NCBI RefSeq assembly: GCF_016862755.1
Contig: NZ_BONO01000002.1
Span: forward strand, 1 to 64,000
Length of the DNA stretch: 64,000 nt
Source: Cellulomonas pakistanensis
Lineage (GTDB): Bacteria; Actinomycetota; Actinomycetes; Actinomycetales; Cellulomonadaceae
Reading direction: 5' to 3'
Shown here: positions 19,239 to 27,605 of the stretch, in pieces
Layout of the letters: the number at the start of each line of letters is the position of its first letter
How positions within the stretch are numbered: the stretch's first letter is position 1
The notes under the pieces: model-generated
The model's database searches: none
Told to the model about the DNA's origin: nothing
Seen by the model: the letters and a program-made list of their open reading frames with translations, nothing else
Position numbers and translations under genes: made by a program

Positions 19239-19960
19239 CTGCGACTGGCACGCGCCGTTCCGTGGTGGTGGCGATCGACGGGCCCTCGGGCTCGGGGAAG
19301 TCGACGGTGTCCCGGCGGGTCGCCGAGCGGCTCGGGCTCGCCTACCTGGACACGGGGGCGATGTACCGCGCCGCGACCTGGTGGGCGCTGCACCGCGGGG
19401 TCGACCTCACGGACACCGGCGCGGTCGCCGCGCTGGTCCGGGACATGCCGCTCGTCATGGGCGTCGACCCGCGGGAGCCCGGGGTCCACGTGGACGGGCA
19501 GGACATCGGCGAGGCCATCCGCGAGACCGCCATCTCGGCGGCGGTGAGCGCCGTCGCGACCAACCTCGAGGTCCGCGCCGAGCTCGGCCGCCGGCAGCGC
19601 GCGGAGATCGCGGCGCAGGAGGCGTCCTCGGCGTTCTCGCAGGGCCGCGGCATCGTCGCGGAGGGCCGGGACATCACGACCGTGATCGCGCCCGACGCCG
19701 ACGTGCGGTTGCTGCTCACCGCCAGCGAGCAGGCCCGGCTGGCCCGGCGCGCCCGCGAGGTGCACGGCTCCGACGACGCCGCCGCCGTCGAGGCGACCCG
19801 GGACCAGGTCGTGCGCCGCGACGCCGACGACTCGACGGTGTCGCAGTTCCTCGTGGCCGCCGACGGCGTGGTGACGATCGACTCCTCGGACCTCGATCTC
19901 GAGCAGACCGTGCAGGCGGTGCTCGACGTCGTCGCGCGCACCGCGGACCTGCACGCGTGA
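19235..19960 (+). CDS. cmk: Cytidylate kinase
   Basis: Phosphorylates CMP and dCMP. The protein is 241 residues. VAIDGPSGSGKSTVSRRVAERLGL is the P-loop, and YLDTGAMYRAATWWAL is the conserved substrate region. The CMP-binding insert lies in the middle of the protein, and the LID region includes SQGRGIVAEGRDITTVIAPDA and ARRAREVHG. GTG 19235 overlaps the tyrA stop as GTGA, and the stop overlaps the acyltransferase start the same way. Cmk next to der is conserved in actinobacteria and many other bacteria. Confidence 0.96.
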   Translation: MTATGTRRSVVVAIDGPSGSGKSTVSRRVAERLGLAYLDTGAMYRAATWWALHRGVDLTDTGAVAALVRDMPLVMGVDPREPGVHVDGQDIGEAIRETAISAAVSAVATNLEVRAELGRRQRAEIAAQEASSAFSQGRGIVAEGRDITTVIAPDADVRLLLTASEQARLARRAREVHGSDDAAAVEATRDQVVRRDADDSTVSQFLVAADGVVTIDSSDLDLEQTVQAVLDVVARTADLHA

Positions 19961-20643
19961 CCGGCCGGGGCCGCGGGGACGCTCCCGCCACGGCCGTCGC
20001 CGGGCGGCCGGTGCCCGGCTGGGCGCGCGCGCTCGGGAAGACGATCGCGCACGGGATCTGGGACGCCCGGGTCGTCGGCGCGGAGCACGCGCCGGCCACG
20101 GGCCCGGTGCTGTTCGCGGCCAACCACACGAGCATCGTCGACGGGCCGCTGCTGCAGGGCGTCACCCCGCGGCCGGTGCACATCCTCGTCAAGCACGAGA
20201 TGTTCGTCGGCCCGCTGGGGGCGCTGCTGCGCGCGGCCCAGCAGATCCCCGTCGACCGGTCGGGCGGGCGCGAGGCGCTCGTCACCGCCCTCGCGGTGCT
20301 GCACCGCGGCGACGCGGTCGGCGTGTTCCCCGAGGGCAACCGGGGACGTGGCGACGCGGCGTCCGCGCGCGCCGGGGTGGCGTGGCTGGCCGTCCACGGC
20401 GGCGCGCCGGTGGTCCCGGTGGCGATCCTCGGGACCCGGCGCACGGGCGAGTCGGTGGGGCACATCCCGTTCCCGCGACGCCGGCTGCACGTGGAGCTCG
20501 GGGCGCCGCTGGACCTGTCGCCGGCGCCGGGGCGGTCCCGGCGCGAGGCGATCGGCGCGGGCACGGAGGCGGTGCGCGTGGCGCTCTCGGCGCTCGTGCG
20601 CGACGCCGCGGCCCGCACCGGCGCGGCCCTGCCGACGGACTGA
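19957..20643 (+). CDS. 1-acyl-sn-glycerol-3-phosphate acyltransferase (PlsC-like)
   Basis: A 228-residue acyltransferase of the PlsC family. The catalytic motif HX4D is NHTSIVDGPLL, and the glycerophosphate-binding motif is FPEGNRGRG. VPVAILGTRRT matches the later conserved block. It should attach a fatty acyl chain to lysophosphatidate in phospholipid synthesis at the membrane, although single PlsC paralogues can have other acceptors. GTG 19957 overlaps the cmk stop. The first 20 residues are an unconserved basic stretch. der follows after a 60-base gap. Confidence 0.85.
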   Translation: MTGRGRGDAPATAVAGRPVPGWARALGKTIAHGIWDARVVGAEHAPATGPVLFAANHTSIVDGPLLQGVTPRPVHILVKHEMFVGPLGALLRAAQQIPVDRSGGREALVTALAVLHRGDAVGVFPEGNRGRGDAASARAGVAWLAVHGGAPVVPVAILGTRRTGESVGHIPFPRRRLHVELGAPLDLSPAPGRSRREAIGAGTEAVRVALSALVRDAAARTGAALPTD

Positions 20644-20703
20644 CCGCGGGGCGCGGCGGGGCGCGGTTCGTCGCCGGGCGCTCGGTCAGGGAGAATGGTG
20701 CCC

Positions 20704-22263
20704 ATGCGTGACAGCGAGCCGGCCCAGCCGACCACCTCCGAGCCCGACGGCGTGGAGCTCGACGACCTCGAGTCCGACGGCGTCGAGGCCGAGCCCTTCG
20801 ACGGCACCGACGTGACCGCGGAGGCGGAGGACGACGAGGCGCGTGAGCGCGCCCTGCGGGCCGGCCTCGACGACTACGAGCTCGAGGACGAGGACGTCGC
20901 CCTGCTCTCGGGCGACGCCGACGACCTCGACGAGGACGGCTCGCACCTGGCGCTGCCGGTGCTCGCCGTCGTCGGGCGCCCGAACGTCGGCAAGTCGACG
21001 CTGGTCAACCGCATCCTCGGCCGCCGCGAGGCCGTCGTCGAGGACAAGCCGGGCGTGACCCGCGACCGCGTCTCGTACCCGGCCGAGTGGGCCGGCCGGC
21101 GGTTCACGCTGGTCGACACCGGCGGCTGGGAGGTCGACGTCGCCGGCATCGAGGCGCGGGTCGCCGAGCAGGCCGAGGTGGCGATCTCCCTGGCCGACGC
21201 CGTGCTGTTCGTCGTGGACGCCACGGTCGGCCCGACGGCCACGGACGAGCGCGTCGTCCGCCTGCTCCGCAAGTCGGGCAAGCCGGTCGTCCTGTGCGCC
21301 AACAAGGTGGACGGGCCCCGGGTGGAGGCGGACGCCGCCGAGCTCTGGAGCCTCGGCCTGGGCGAGCCGCACCCCGTCTCGGCCCTGCACGGCCGCGGCA
21401 CCGGCGACCTGCTGGACGCCGCGGTCGCCGCGCTGCCGACCGTCTCGCAGCACGCCACCGCCCGGCCCGGCGGCCCCCGCCGCGTCGCGCTCGTCGGCCG
21501 GCCGAACGTCGGCAAGTCGTCCCTGCTGAACAAGGTGCTCGGCACCGAGCGCGTCGTCGTGGACGACACCGCCGGCACCACCCGCGACCCGGTCGACGAG
21601 CTCGTCGAGCTCAAGGGCGTGCCGTGGTGGTTCGTCGACACCGCCGGCATCCGCCGCCGCGTGCACCAGACGTCCGGCGCCGACTTCTACGCGTCCCTGC
21701 GCACGCAGGCCGCGATCGAGAAGGCCGAGGTCGCCGTCGTGCTGCTCGACGCGTCCCAGCCGCTCACCGAGCAGGACACGCGCGTCATCCAGCAGGTCAT
21801 CGACGCGGGCCGCGCGCTGGTCATCGCGTACAACAAGTGGGACCTCATGGACGAGGACCGCCGCCCCTACCTCGAGCGCGAGATCGAGAAGGAGCTCGTC
21901 CAGATCCAGTGGGCGCCGCGGGTGAACATCTCCGCGCGCACCGGCTGGCACACGGACCGGCTCGTCCCGGCGCTCACCCGGTCGCTCGAGTCGTGGGACA
22001 CCCGCGTCCCGACCGGCAAGCTCAACGCGTTCCTCGGCGAGCTCGTCGCGGCGCACCCGCACCCGCTGCGCGGCGGCAAGCAGCCCCGCATCCTGTTCGC
22101 GACCCAGGCGTCGACGCGCCCGCCGCGGTTCGTCATCTTCGCGACCGGGTTCCTCGAGGCCGGCTACCGCCGGTTCATCGAGCGCCGCCTGCGCGAGACG
22201 TTCGGCTTCGAGGGCTCGCCGATCTCGATCTCCGTCCGGGTGCGGGAGAAGCGCAAGCGGTGA
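20704..22263 (+). CDS. der: Ribosome biogenesis GTPase Der (EngA)
   Basis: Two-GTPase-domain protein for 50S subunit maturation. The protein is 519 residues. After an acidic Asp/Glu-rich head of about 75 residues, the first G domain has [19 protein letters not shown] and NKVD. The second has [21 protein letters not shown] and NKWD. The KH-like C-terminal domain ends in [22 protein letters not shown] 20704 was chosen because AGGGAGA lies nine bases upstream, and ATG 20695 is too close. Its last bases overlap the next gene as GTGA. Confidence 0.96.
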   Translation: MRDSEPAQPTTSEPDGVELDDLESDGVEAEPFDGTDVTAEAEDDEARERALRAGLDDYELEDEDVALLSGDADDLDEDGSHLALPVLAVVGRPNVGKSTLVNRILGRREAVVEDKPGVTRDRVSYPAEWAGRRFTLVDTGGWEVDVAGIEARVAEQAEVAISLADAVLFVVDATVGPTATDERVVRLLRKSGKPVVLCANKVDGPRVEADAAELWSLGLGEPHPVSALHGRGTGDLLDAAVAALPTVSQHATARPGGPRRVALVGRPNVGKSSLLNKVLGTERVVVDDTAGTTRDPVDELVELKGVPWWFVDTAGIRRRVHQTSGADFYASLRTQAAIEKAEVAVVLLDASQPLTEQDTRVIQQVIDAGRALVIAYNKWDLMDEDRRPYLEREIEKELVQIQWAPRVNISARTGWHTDRLVPALTRSLESWDTRVPTGKLNAFLGELVAAHPHPLRGGKQPRILFATQASTRPPRFVIFATGFLEAGYRRFIERRLRETFGFEGSPISISVRVREKRKR

Positions 22264-23378
22264 CCCGCGGGGCGGAGGTCGAGCGACGGGGCGACCGGAC
22301 GGCCGCGGCGGAGCGGCACCACGTGCGGCGTCGTTCGCCCGTGCTGGTCCTGGGGCTGCCGCGCGACCCCGCCGGCCCGCGGCACGTCGCGGGGTTCCTC
22401 GCGGTCACCGTGCTGACGGTGCTGGTGACCCGCGGCGCGCTCGCGCTGACCGGGTTCCCGCAGCTGGGCGGCGGCGGCCTGCACATCGCGCACGTCCTGT
22501 GGGGCGGGCTGCTCATGGCGGTCGCCGTCGTGGGCGTCCTGTCCTGGGCGGGGCCCGTCGTGCGGCCGCTCGCCGCGCTGGTGGGCGGCATCGGGTTCGG
22601 CCTGTTCATCGACGAGATCGGCAAGTTCGTCACGTCGGACAACGACTACTTCTACGAGCCGACCGCGTCGCTGATCTACGTCGTGGTCGTCGTGCTCGTC
22701 CTGGTGGGCGAGGCCATCCACGGCCGGCGCCGCGACCCGCACGAGACGCTCGCCGCCGCCGCGGACCTGGCTGTCGCGGGCCTGGCGGGCGGCTTCTCGT
22801 CGCGCGCCCGGCGGCAGGCGCGGGAGCTGGTCGACGGGGCCGGGGACGTGCGCGGTGCGGCCGAGGTGCGGGCGCTGCTCGACGTGGTCGAGGACGACGC
22901 GCGCGAGCTGCCCGACCCGATCAGCGCGGTGTCCCGCGCGGTCGTGACCGCGTCGCGGCGGGTCGCGCGGGTGCGCTGGCTGCCGCGGCTGACCGTCGGC
23001 CTGCTCGCCGTGGTCACCGTGTACACGGTCGTGCGCGCGACCGTCCTGGTGGCGACCGGTGCCGACCTGCCGTGGTGGGCGATGGTCGGGCTGCTGGCGA
23101 GCGGCGCCGCGTCGCTGGTGTGCTCACTGGTCGGCCTGCGGCTCGTGGGGCGGGACCGGCGGCGCGGGTACGAGTGGTTCCGGCGCGCGGTGCTGGTCAA
23201 CCTGCTGCTCAGCCAGATCTTCCTGTTCCGGATCGACCAGTGGAGCGCGGTCACGGGGCTCGTCGTCGACCTCGTGCTGCTCGGCGTCGTGGCGGCGGAG
23301 CTCGACGTGCTCCGCGGGCGCTCCGGGGCCGACGACCTCGCGCGCGACGCTGCGGAGGACACGGCCCCGGCGCGCTGA
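22260..23378 (+). CDS. Conserved multi-pass membrane protein of unknown function
   Basis: A 372-residue membrane protein that I cannot name. About seven hydrophobic segments are visible: three or four in the first half, then a cytoplasmic-looking stretch rich in Arg and Ala (about 160-235), then three or four more. The strongest signature is [23 protein letters not shown] at about residues 113-136, where the acidic and aromatic residues sit between membrane segments. [13 protein letters not shown] is in the soluble part. GTG 22260 overlaps the der stop as GTGA, so it is co-translated with der. No enzyme motif is seen. Confidence 0.75.
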   Translation: MTRGAEVERRGDRTAAAERHHVRRRSPVLVLGLPRDPAGPRHVAGFLAVTVLTVLVTRGALALTGFPQLGGGGLHIAHVLWGGLLMAVAVVGVLSWAGPVVRPLAALVGGIGFGLFIDEIGKFVTSDNDYFYEPTASLIYVVVVVLVLVGEAIHGRRRDPHETLAAAADLAVAGLAGGFSSRARRQARELVDGAGDVRGAAEVRALLDVVEDDARELPDPISAVSRAVVTASRRVARVRWLPRLTVGLLAVVTVYTVVRATVLVATGADLPWWAMVGLLASGAASLVCSLVGLRLVGRDRRRGYEWFRRAVLVNLLLSQIFLFRIDQWSAVTGLVVDLVLLGVVAAELDVLRGRSGADDLARDAAEDTAPAR

Positions 23379-23459
23379 CGCGGGTCGGCGCAGCCCTCCG
23401 GATACGGTAGAGTTTCCGAGGCTCCTGCGGGGGCCGCCGAGGTCCCTCGTCGGGACCAT

Positions 23460-23533
<74 letters not shown>

Positions 23534-23537
23534 CGTG

Positions 23538-23572
23538 GAAGCCCTGGTGGGAGAGCATCCCACCAGGGCTTC
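23538..23572 (+). terminator. Terminator after tRNA-Pro
   Basis: Perfect 15-bp stem GAAGCCCTGGTGGGA (23538-23552) and TCCCACCAGGGCTTC (23558-23572) with loop GAGCA, starting five bases after the tRNA. The following bases are only weakly T-rich (GTCGTTCC). It may also serve the convergent RidA gene. Confidence 0.85.
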
Positions 23573-23593
23573 GTCGTTCCCGGGTCGCCCGGG

Positions 23594-24001
23594 TCACTCC
23601 AGGACGGCCGTCGCCTCGATCTCCACGACGAACTCCGGCGAGAACAGCGCCTGCACGCCGATGATCGTCAGCGGCGGGACGGGCGAGGGCAGCCCCTCGG
23701 ACTCCTGCGCCCGGGCGATGCCCGCCAGGACGTCGTCCCACTTCTCCGGGACCCAGTCCACGACGTAGCAGGTCAGCCGCGCGAGGTTCCCGACGTCGCC
23801 GCCGGCGCCCCGGACGCCGACGACGATGTTGCGCAGGGCGGCGTGCACCTGGCCGGCGAGGTCGGGTGCGGCCGGTCGGAAGTCCGGGGTGACGCCGGCC
23901 TGGCCGGCCAGCAGGACCAACCGGGACCCGGTCGCCACGGCGACGGGGGCGTAGTCGGTCTGCCGGAGCATCCCGTCGGGGTGGGTGAGGCGGACGGTCA
24001 T
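23594..24001 (-). CDS. RidA/YjgF-family enamine/imine deaminase
   Basis: A 135-residue protein of the RidA family, whose best-known members hydrolyse reactive enamines and imines from PLP enzymes. Visible signatures are LVLLAGQAGVTPDF, QVHAALRNIVVGVRGAGGDVGNLARLTCYV and ALFSPEFVVEIEATAVL. The usual catalytic Arg region near the C-terminus is replaced by a Gln-containing segment, so the substrate may differ from classical RidA. The start at 24001 follows CAGGGAGACCC. An upstream ATG at 24022 is less likely. It stands alone between the tRNA terminator and a small membrane gene. Confidence 0.85.
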   Translation of the reverse strand: MTVRLTHPDGMLRQTDYAPVAVATGSRLVLLAGQAGVTPDFRPAAPDLAGQVHAALRNIVVGVRGAGGDVGNLARLTCYVVDWVPEKWDDVLAGIARAQESEGLPSPVPPLTIIGVQALFSPEFVVEIEATAVLE

Positions 24002-24103
24002 CGGGTCTCCCTGTCGGCTCACGGGCTCGGCCCGTCGGCGGACCGTCGTCCCGCGAGGATCGTCGCCCGACCGCGCGGTGCGTGTCCACGGTCCGTCCAG
24101 GGT

Positions 24104-24511
24104 TTACGCCGGCAGCCGCGCGAGCCGCCGCAGCGCGGCCAGCCCGTCCGCCGTCCCGGGCCAGTGCCGGTCCAGCGCCGCCGGCCCGGCGTGCCGGACC
24201 ACCGACCGCAGGACGAGCACCACGACCACCGCGTCGTCCGCCCACCCGAGCACCGGGATGACGTCCGGCACGAGGTCGAACGGCAGCGCCAGGTAGCCGA
24301 GCAGCAGCCACAGCCGCACCCGAGCGCCGCGCGGGGTGGCCCGGTCGGCTGCGAGCCGGCGGACCAGGCGCACGACGTCGGGCAGGAGGCGGACCACCTC
24401 GCGCAGGCGGACGGCGTCGGGACGGGTGGCCCACAGCGCGACGACGAGCCCGGCCCAGAGCAGCAGGACGCCAGCCGCCATGCCGACGACCGCCCAGGCC
24501 CAGTCCGGCAC
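24104..24511 (-). CDS. YkvA-like DUF1232 membrane protein
   Basis: A 135-residue protein with one N-terminal membrane segment (about 4-27) and a DUF1232 core, RLWLLLGYLALPFDLVPDVIPVLGWADDAVVVVLVL, at about residues 66-101. The Pro-Phe-Asp-Leu-Val-Pro-Asp-x-Ile-Pro pattern defines the family, whose biochemical role is unknown. It is divergent from the lipoprotein at 24,673, and nothing in the context points to a function. Confidence 0.85.
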   Translation of the reverse strand: MPDWAWAVVGMAAGVLLLWAGLVVALWATRPDAVRLREVVRLLPDVVRLVRRLAADRATPRGARVRLWLLLGYLALPFDLVPDVIPVLGWADDAVVVVLVLRSVVRHAGPAALDRHWPGTADGLAALRRLARLPA

Positions 24512-24672
24512 GTGCCCGCCTCCCGTCGCCGAGCGACTCGGGGGCTCGGACGGGGCCCGACGCTACCGGCCCGGTACGGACGACGGAGGCGCGCCACCGG
24601 CGGTTGCCTTAGTGTTCGCTGGGTCTCGCCTGTGCATGCACCAGGCACTCGTCTCCCCGGAAGGTCGTCCTC

Positions 24673-25383
24673 GTGCGCCTGCAGTCCCTCGCCGTGCCCG
24701 CCACCACCCTCGCGATCGCGATGGTCCTGACCGGCTGCTCCGGCGGTGCGGGCGGGTCGGGCGGTGAGGTCAAGGAGCGCAAGGGCTCGGACGCGGCGGC
24801 GCCGACCCAGGCGACCGAGACGGGACCGCTCGAGGTCGACTACGAGGTCGAGGCCGTCGACTTCGGCGCCCCGGGCGCGGTCACCGGCCCCGGCACGGCC
24901 CTCGCGCTCGGCCAGCCCGCGTGGCTGAACCAGACCGAGACGTACGGGGAGGAGGAGGTCAGCGGTGGCGTGGGCGTCGCCGTGCTCCAGGTGAGCGAGC
25001 TCGACGCGTCGCTGTTCGACCAGTTCAGCAACGCCTCGGAGTTCGAGGGCTACACCCCCTACGCGGTGATCACCCAGCACCAGTGGCTGTACGACACCCC
25101 CGAGGGCTACGACCCGGCCACCGTGGACCTGTTCCCGCTCGACGCGGCCGGCGCCGACACCGAGTACCTGACGAGCGGCTTCTCGCTGAACTCGCCCGGC
25201 GACTCCTGCGGCCTGCTGCTGCCCGAGTACGACGAGGAGGCCCGCGTGCTGGTGTCCTGCTTCGTCGCGCTCGCCAAGGACGGCGCCGTCGTCACGTCCG
25301 CCGAGTACAACGGCGAGTCGTACCAGTCGTTCATCGCGTCCTCCGACAACCCCTACTTCCCGTCGCCGGTCGTCTGGAAGTGA
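24673..25383 (+). CDS. Predicted lipoprotein, unknown function
   Basis: A 236-residue secreted lipoprotein. The signal peptide is RLQSLAVPATTLAIAMVL, with the lipobox LTGC placing the lipidated Cys near residue 22. A Gly/Ser linker and a Thr/Glu-rich segment follow. The mature domain (about 55-236) has no motif I recognise. It contains aromatic blocks such as YTPYAVITQHQWLYD and a Cys pair (DSCGLLLPE and VLVSCFVAL) that could form a disulfide. GTG 24673 follows GGAAGG at suitable spacing. The start of the next gene is 36 bases after the stop. Confidence 0.8.
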   Translation: MRLQSLAVPATTLAIAMVLTGCSGGAGGSGGEVKERKGSDAAAPTQATETGPLEVDYEVEAVDFGAPGAVTGPGTALALGQPAWLNQTETYGEEEVSGGVGVAVLQVSELDASLFDQFSNASEFEGYTPYAVITQHQWLYDTPEGYDPATVDLFPLDAAGADTEYLTSGFSLNSPGDSCGLLLPEYDEEARVLVSCFVALAKDGAVVTSAEYNGESYQSFIASSDNPYFPSPVVWK

Positions 25384-25419
25384 CCCGGCGGAACGGGTCC
25401 GGGGTCGTAGCGTGAGGCC

Positions 25420-25962
25420 GTGACCCCGGACCCGGCCGCCGCGCCCGCCGCCCTGCTGCTCACCGGCACCGTCGGAGCCGGCAAGAGCACCACCGCCGCG
25501 CACGTGGGCGAGCTGCTCGCCGGACGCGGCGTCCCGCACGCGGTCGTCGACCTCGACGAGCTGCGCCGGTCGTGGCCCGCGCCGCCCGGCGACCCGTTCC
25601 AGCAGGACCTCGAGCTGGAGAACCTGGCCGCCGTCGCGGCGGTCTACCGGCGGCGGGGCGCGGTGCGGTTCGTGCTCGCGGGGGTGCTGGAGGACGCCGC
25701 CTCCCGTGCCGCCTACGCGGCGGCGGTCGGCGTCCCGCTCGTCGTCTGCCGGCTGCGGCTCGCGGTCCCCGCCGTGCGCGACCGCCTGAACGCGCGGCAC
25801 GCCGGGTACCCGTCGGTGCTGGAGTGGCACCGGCACCGGGCCGGCGAGCTGCACGACATCCTCGAGCGGGCCAGGGTCGAGGACCACGTGGTCGACGTCG
25901 CCGGGCTCGCTCCGGCGGCGGTGGCGGCGGCGGTGCTGCGGGCCGTGGGTTGGGACGCGTAG
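25420..25962 (+). CDS. P-loop kinase-like ATP-binding protein
   Basis: A 180-residue P-loop NTPase. LLLTGTVGAGKSTTAAHVGELL at about residues 13-34 is the Walker A loop, and HAVVDLDELRRSWP resembles the Walker B-like acceptor segment of small-molecule kinases (adenylylsulfate or chloramphenicol kinase group). VVCRLRLAVPAVRDRLNARH provides the Arg-rich lid. The substrate cannot be told from the sequence. It follows the lipoprotein by 36 bases, but co-function is not evident. Confidence 0.75.
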   Translation: MTPDPAAAPAALLLTGTVGAGKSTTAAHVGELLAGRGVPHAVVDLDELRRSWPAPPGDPFQQDLELENLAAVAAVYRRRGAVRFVLAGVLEDAASRAAYAAAVGVPLVVCRLRLAVPAVRDRLNARHAGYPSVLEWHRHRAGELHDILERARVEDHVVDVAGLAPAAVAAAVLRAVGWDA

Positions 25963-26063
25963 CCGGGCGGCGCGGGCGCGGCTCGGGTCGCCGGCGCGCC
26001 GACCCGGCCGGTCCGTGGTCGACTGGCCAGGTCAGCACCCGCCGACCGAGAGGACGCAGCACC

Positions 26064-26282
26064 GTGGCCGAGTCGATCCACGTCGGGGACCGGGTGTCCT
26101 GGAACACCTCGCAGGGCCGCACGCAGGGGAAGGTCGTCGAGCGGAAGACGTCCGACTTCCAGCACGACGGCCAGAAGTTCACCGCGTCCGAGGACGAGCC
26201 CGCCTACCTGGTGGAGTCCGAGAAGACCGGGGCCCGCGCGGCGCACAAGGGCTCGGCGCTCCGCCGGCTCGCGTCGGACTGA
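26064..26282 (+). CDS. DUF2945 (hypervirulence-associated TUDOR-like) small protein
   Basis: A 72-residue protein with the pattern VGDRVSWNTSQGRTQGKVVERKTSDF, then AYLVESEKTGARAAHKGSALRRL. This matches the DUF2945 or HVA1 family of small SH3/TUDOR-like proteins, whose function is unknown. GTG 26064 follows GAGAGGACGC. An upstream in-frame extension is out of character. The 217 bases after it hold a short Ala/Glu-rich frame ending LVREAERLAGKG at 26,399, possibly a remnant of another gene, but too short to call. Confidence 0.8.
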   Translation: MAESIHVGDRVSWNTSQGRTQGKVVERKTSDFQHDGQKFTASEDEPAYLVESEKTGARAAHKGSALRRLASD

Positions 26283-26499
26283 CGCGCGGGCCGGTGCACC
26301 CGCGGGCGGCGACGCCCCTGCCCCGGCGACCTGCTCGCGGTGTCAGACGGCGGGGCGGTGCTGGTCCGCGAGGCCGAGCGGCTCGCGGGGAAGGGCTAGC
26401 CCCCGTCGAGCGGGCTACCGGCACGTCGGGCGAGGGTTCGGCGGACGCTCTCTCGCCGTGTCGGTTGCACGGTCGGCGCTGAGAGGGACGCGGCGCGCG

Positions 26500-26880
26500 T
26501 CAGCGGCGCAGGCGGCGCTGCTGCGACGCGACGTAGGCCCGCGCCCGACGCTGGCCGCCACGCTCCGCGATCGCCTCCTCCAGGGCGTCGAGCGCGCGCT
26601 CCACCGCGCCGGCGTCCGGGTCCCAGCCGCGCCGGCCGCACTCCTCGAGCCACTCGACGACCCCGCGGTGGCCGCGCTCGGCGTTGCACCGGCGGCAGGC
26701 GGGCACCTCGTTCTCCAGCCACGACGGCCCGCCCTTGACGCGGGGGACCAGGTGGTCGCGCGTCGGCGGCACGAGCGGTCCGAACGCGCGCCCGCACCAC
26801 ACGCACCGCGCGCCGTCCCGCTCGACGGCGAGGCGCAGCCGCTCGGCGCGGGGCGCCCGGCGCGGGCCGGCGGTGGTCAT
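26500..26880 (-). CDS. HNH endonuclease domain protein
   Basis: A 126-residue protein with a compact HNH nuclease domain. CVWCGRAFG gives the first zinc Cys pair, TRDHLVPRVKGGPSWLENEVPACRRCNAERGH holds the catalytic Asp-His and the second Cys pair, and the C-terminal helices are Arg-rich. Small HNH proteins of this type are common in actinobacteria outside phages and their role is unknown. No restriction or phage genes are adjacent. Confidence 0.88.
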   Translation of the reverse strand: MTTAGPRRAPRAERLRLAVERDGARCVWCGRAFGPLVPPTRDHLVPRVKGGPSWLENEVPACRRCNAERGHRGVVEWLEECGRRGWDPDAGAVERALDALEEAIAERGGQRRARAYVASQQRRLRR

Positions 26881-26956
26881 GCGCCGACGCTACGTCGGCC
26901 GGCGCGCCGCGGCGCGGGCGGCAGCGGAGGCAGCGGGGCGTGGTGCGACCCGCGCG

Positions 26957-27526
26957 TCAGGCTCGGCCGCCCAGCCCCTCGACGATCGCGTGCACGGTCG
27001 CGGCGACCAGCGCCCGGTCCGTCGGGGCCGCGTCGAAGCTGCGGTGGATCGGCCACCCCTCGACGAGCACGTCGAGCGCCCGGCACACGTCGTCGGGGAA
27101 GTGCCGGGACAGGGTCTCCCGGCTGCGGAGCACCCAGTCCCGGGCCAGCGCCCGGACCGCCGCGTCGTGGTTCGCGTACGCGTACATCTCGAAGATCAGC
27201 GTCATCTCGCGGTCGGTCGCGTACGCCGGGCCGCAGATCAGGTCGACGACCGCGGCCTCCGCCTCGTCGCGGCTCCGCGCGTCCGCGAGGGTGCGCCGGT
27301 AGGACGCGGACATGCCGTCCGCGAGCCGGGCGAACGCCTCCGCGAGGATCTCGTCGATCCCGGAGAAGTAGTACGTGAGCGACCCGAGGGGCACACCCGC
27401 GCGTGCGGCGATCCGCCGGTGCGTCGTGCCGTGCACGCCCTGCTCGGCGACCACGTCGAGGGCCGCGTCCAGGATGCGCTCGCGCCGCCCGGGGTCGTTC
27501 GGCACCTCCCGCCGCGTTCCGCTCAT
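26957..27526 (-). CDS. TetR-family transcriptional regulator
   Basis: A 189-residue TetR protein. The N-terminal helix-turn-helix is RERILDAALDVVAEQGVHGTTHRRIAARAGVPLGSLTYYFSGIDEIL at about residues 15-61. The C-terminal ligand domain contains LICGPAYATDREMTLIFEMYAYANHD. It is divergent from the MFS transporter at 27,606. The 79-base gap between them holds a 14-base palindrome, the likely site at which this protein represses the exporter and itself. The ligand is unknown. Confidence 0.92.
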   Translation of the reverse strand: MSGTRREVPNDPGRRERILDAALDVVAEQGVHGTTHRRIAARAGVPLGSLTYYFSGIDEILAEAFARLADGMSASYRRTLADARSRDEAEAAVVDLICGPAYATDREMTLIFEMYAYANHDAAVRALARDWVLRSRETLSRHFPDDVCRALDVLVEGWPIHRSFDAAPTDRALVAATVHAIVEGLGGRA

Positions 27527-27560
27527 GCGCCCATCCTGCCCGGCGGCGCGAACGGGAGTG

Positions 27561-27574
27561 TGTACGCTCGTACA
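27561..27574. promoter_or_regulatory. Candidate TetR operator
   Basis: Perfect palindrome TGTACG-CT-CGTACA (27561-27574) in the gap between the TetR gene (start 27526, reverse) and the MFS gene (start 27606, forward). It lies 32 bases before the MFS start and overlaps where a promoter must be. Its AT content is high for this genome. Confidence 0.65.
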
Positions 27575-27605
27575 GACTCGTCAGCCGCCCCACCGAGGAG
27601 CCCCT

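Noticed and set aside
21087-22259. Open frame upstream of the der-linked membrane protein, giving a 763-residue reading
   Set aside because: The extra part is an alternative frame of der ([12 protein letters not shown]-type Arg/His-rich text). The real start is the GTG overlapping the der stop.
26500-26880. HNH gene as a sign of prophage or restriction system
   Set aside because: No terminase, portal, capsid, methylase or integrase lies nearby. Stand-alone HNH genes are frequent in actinobacterial chromosomes.
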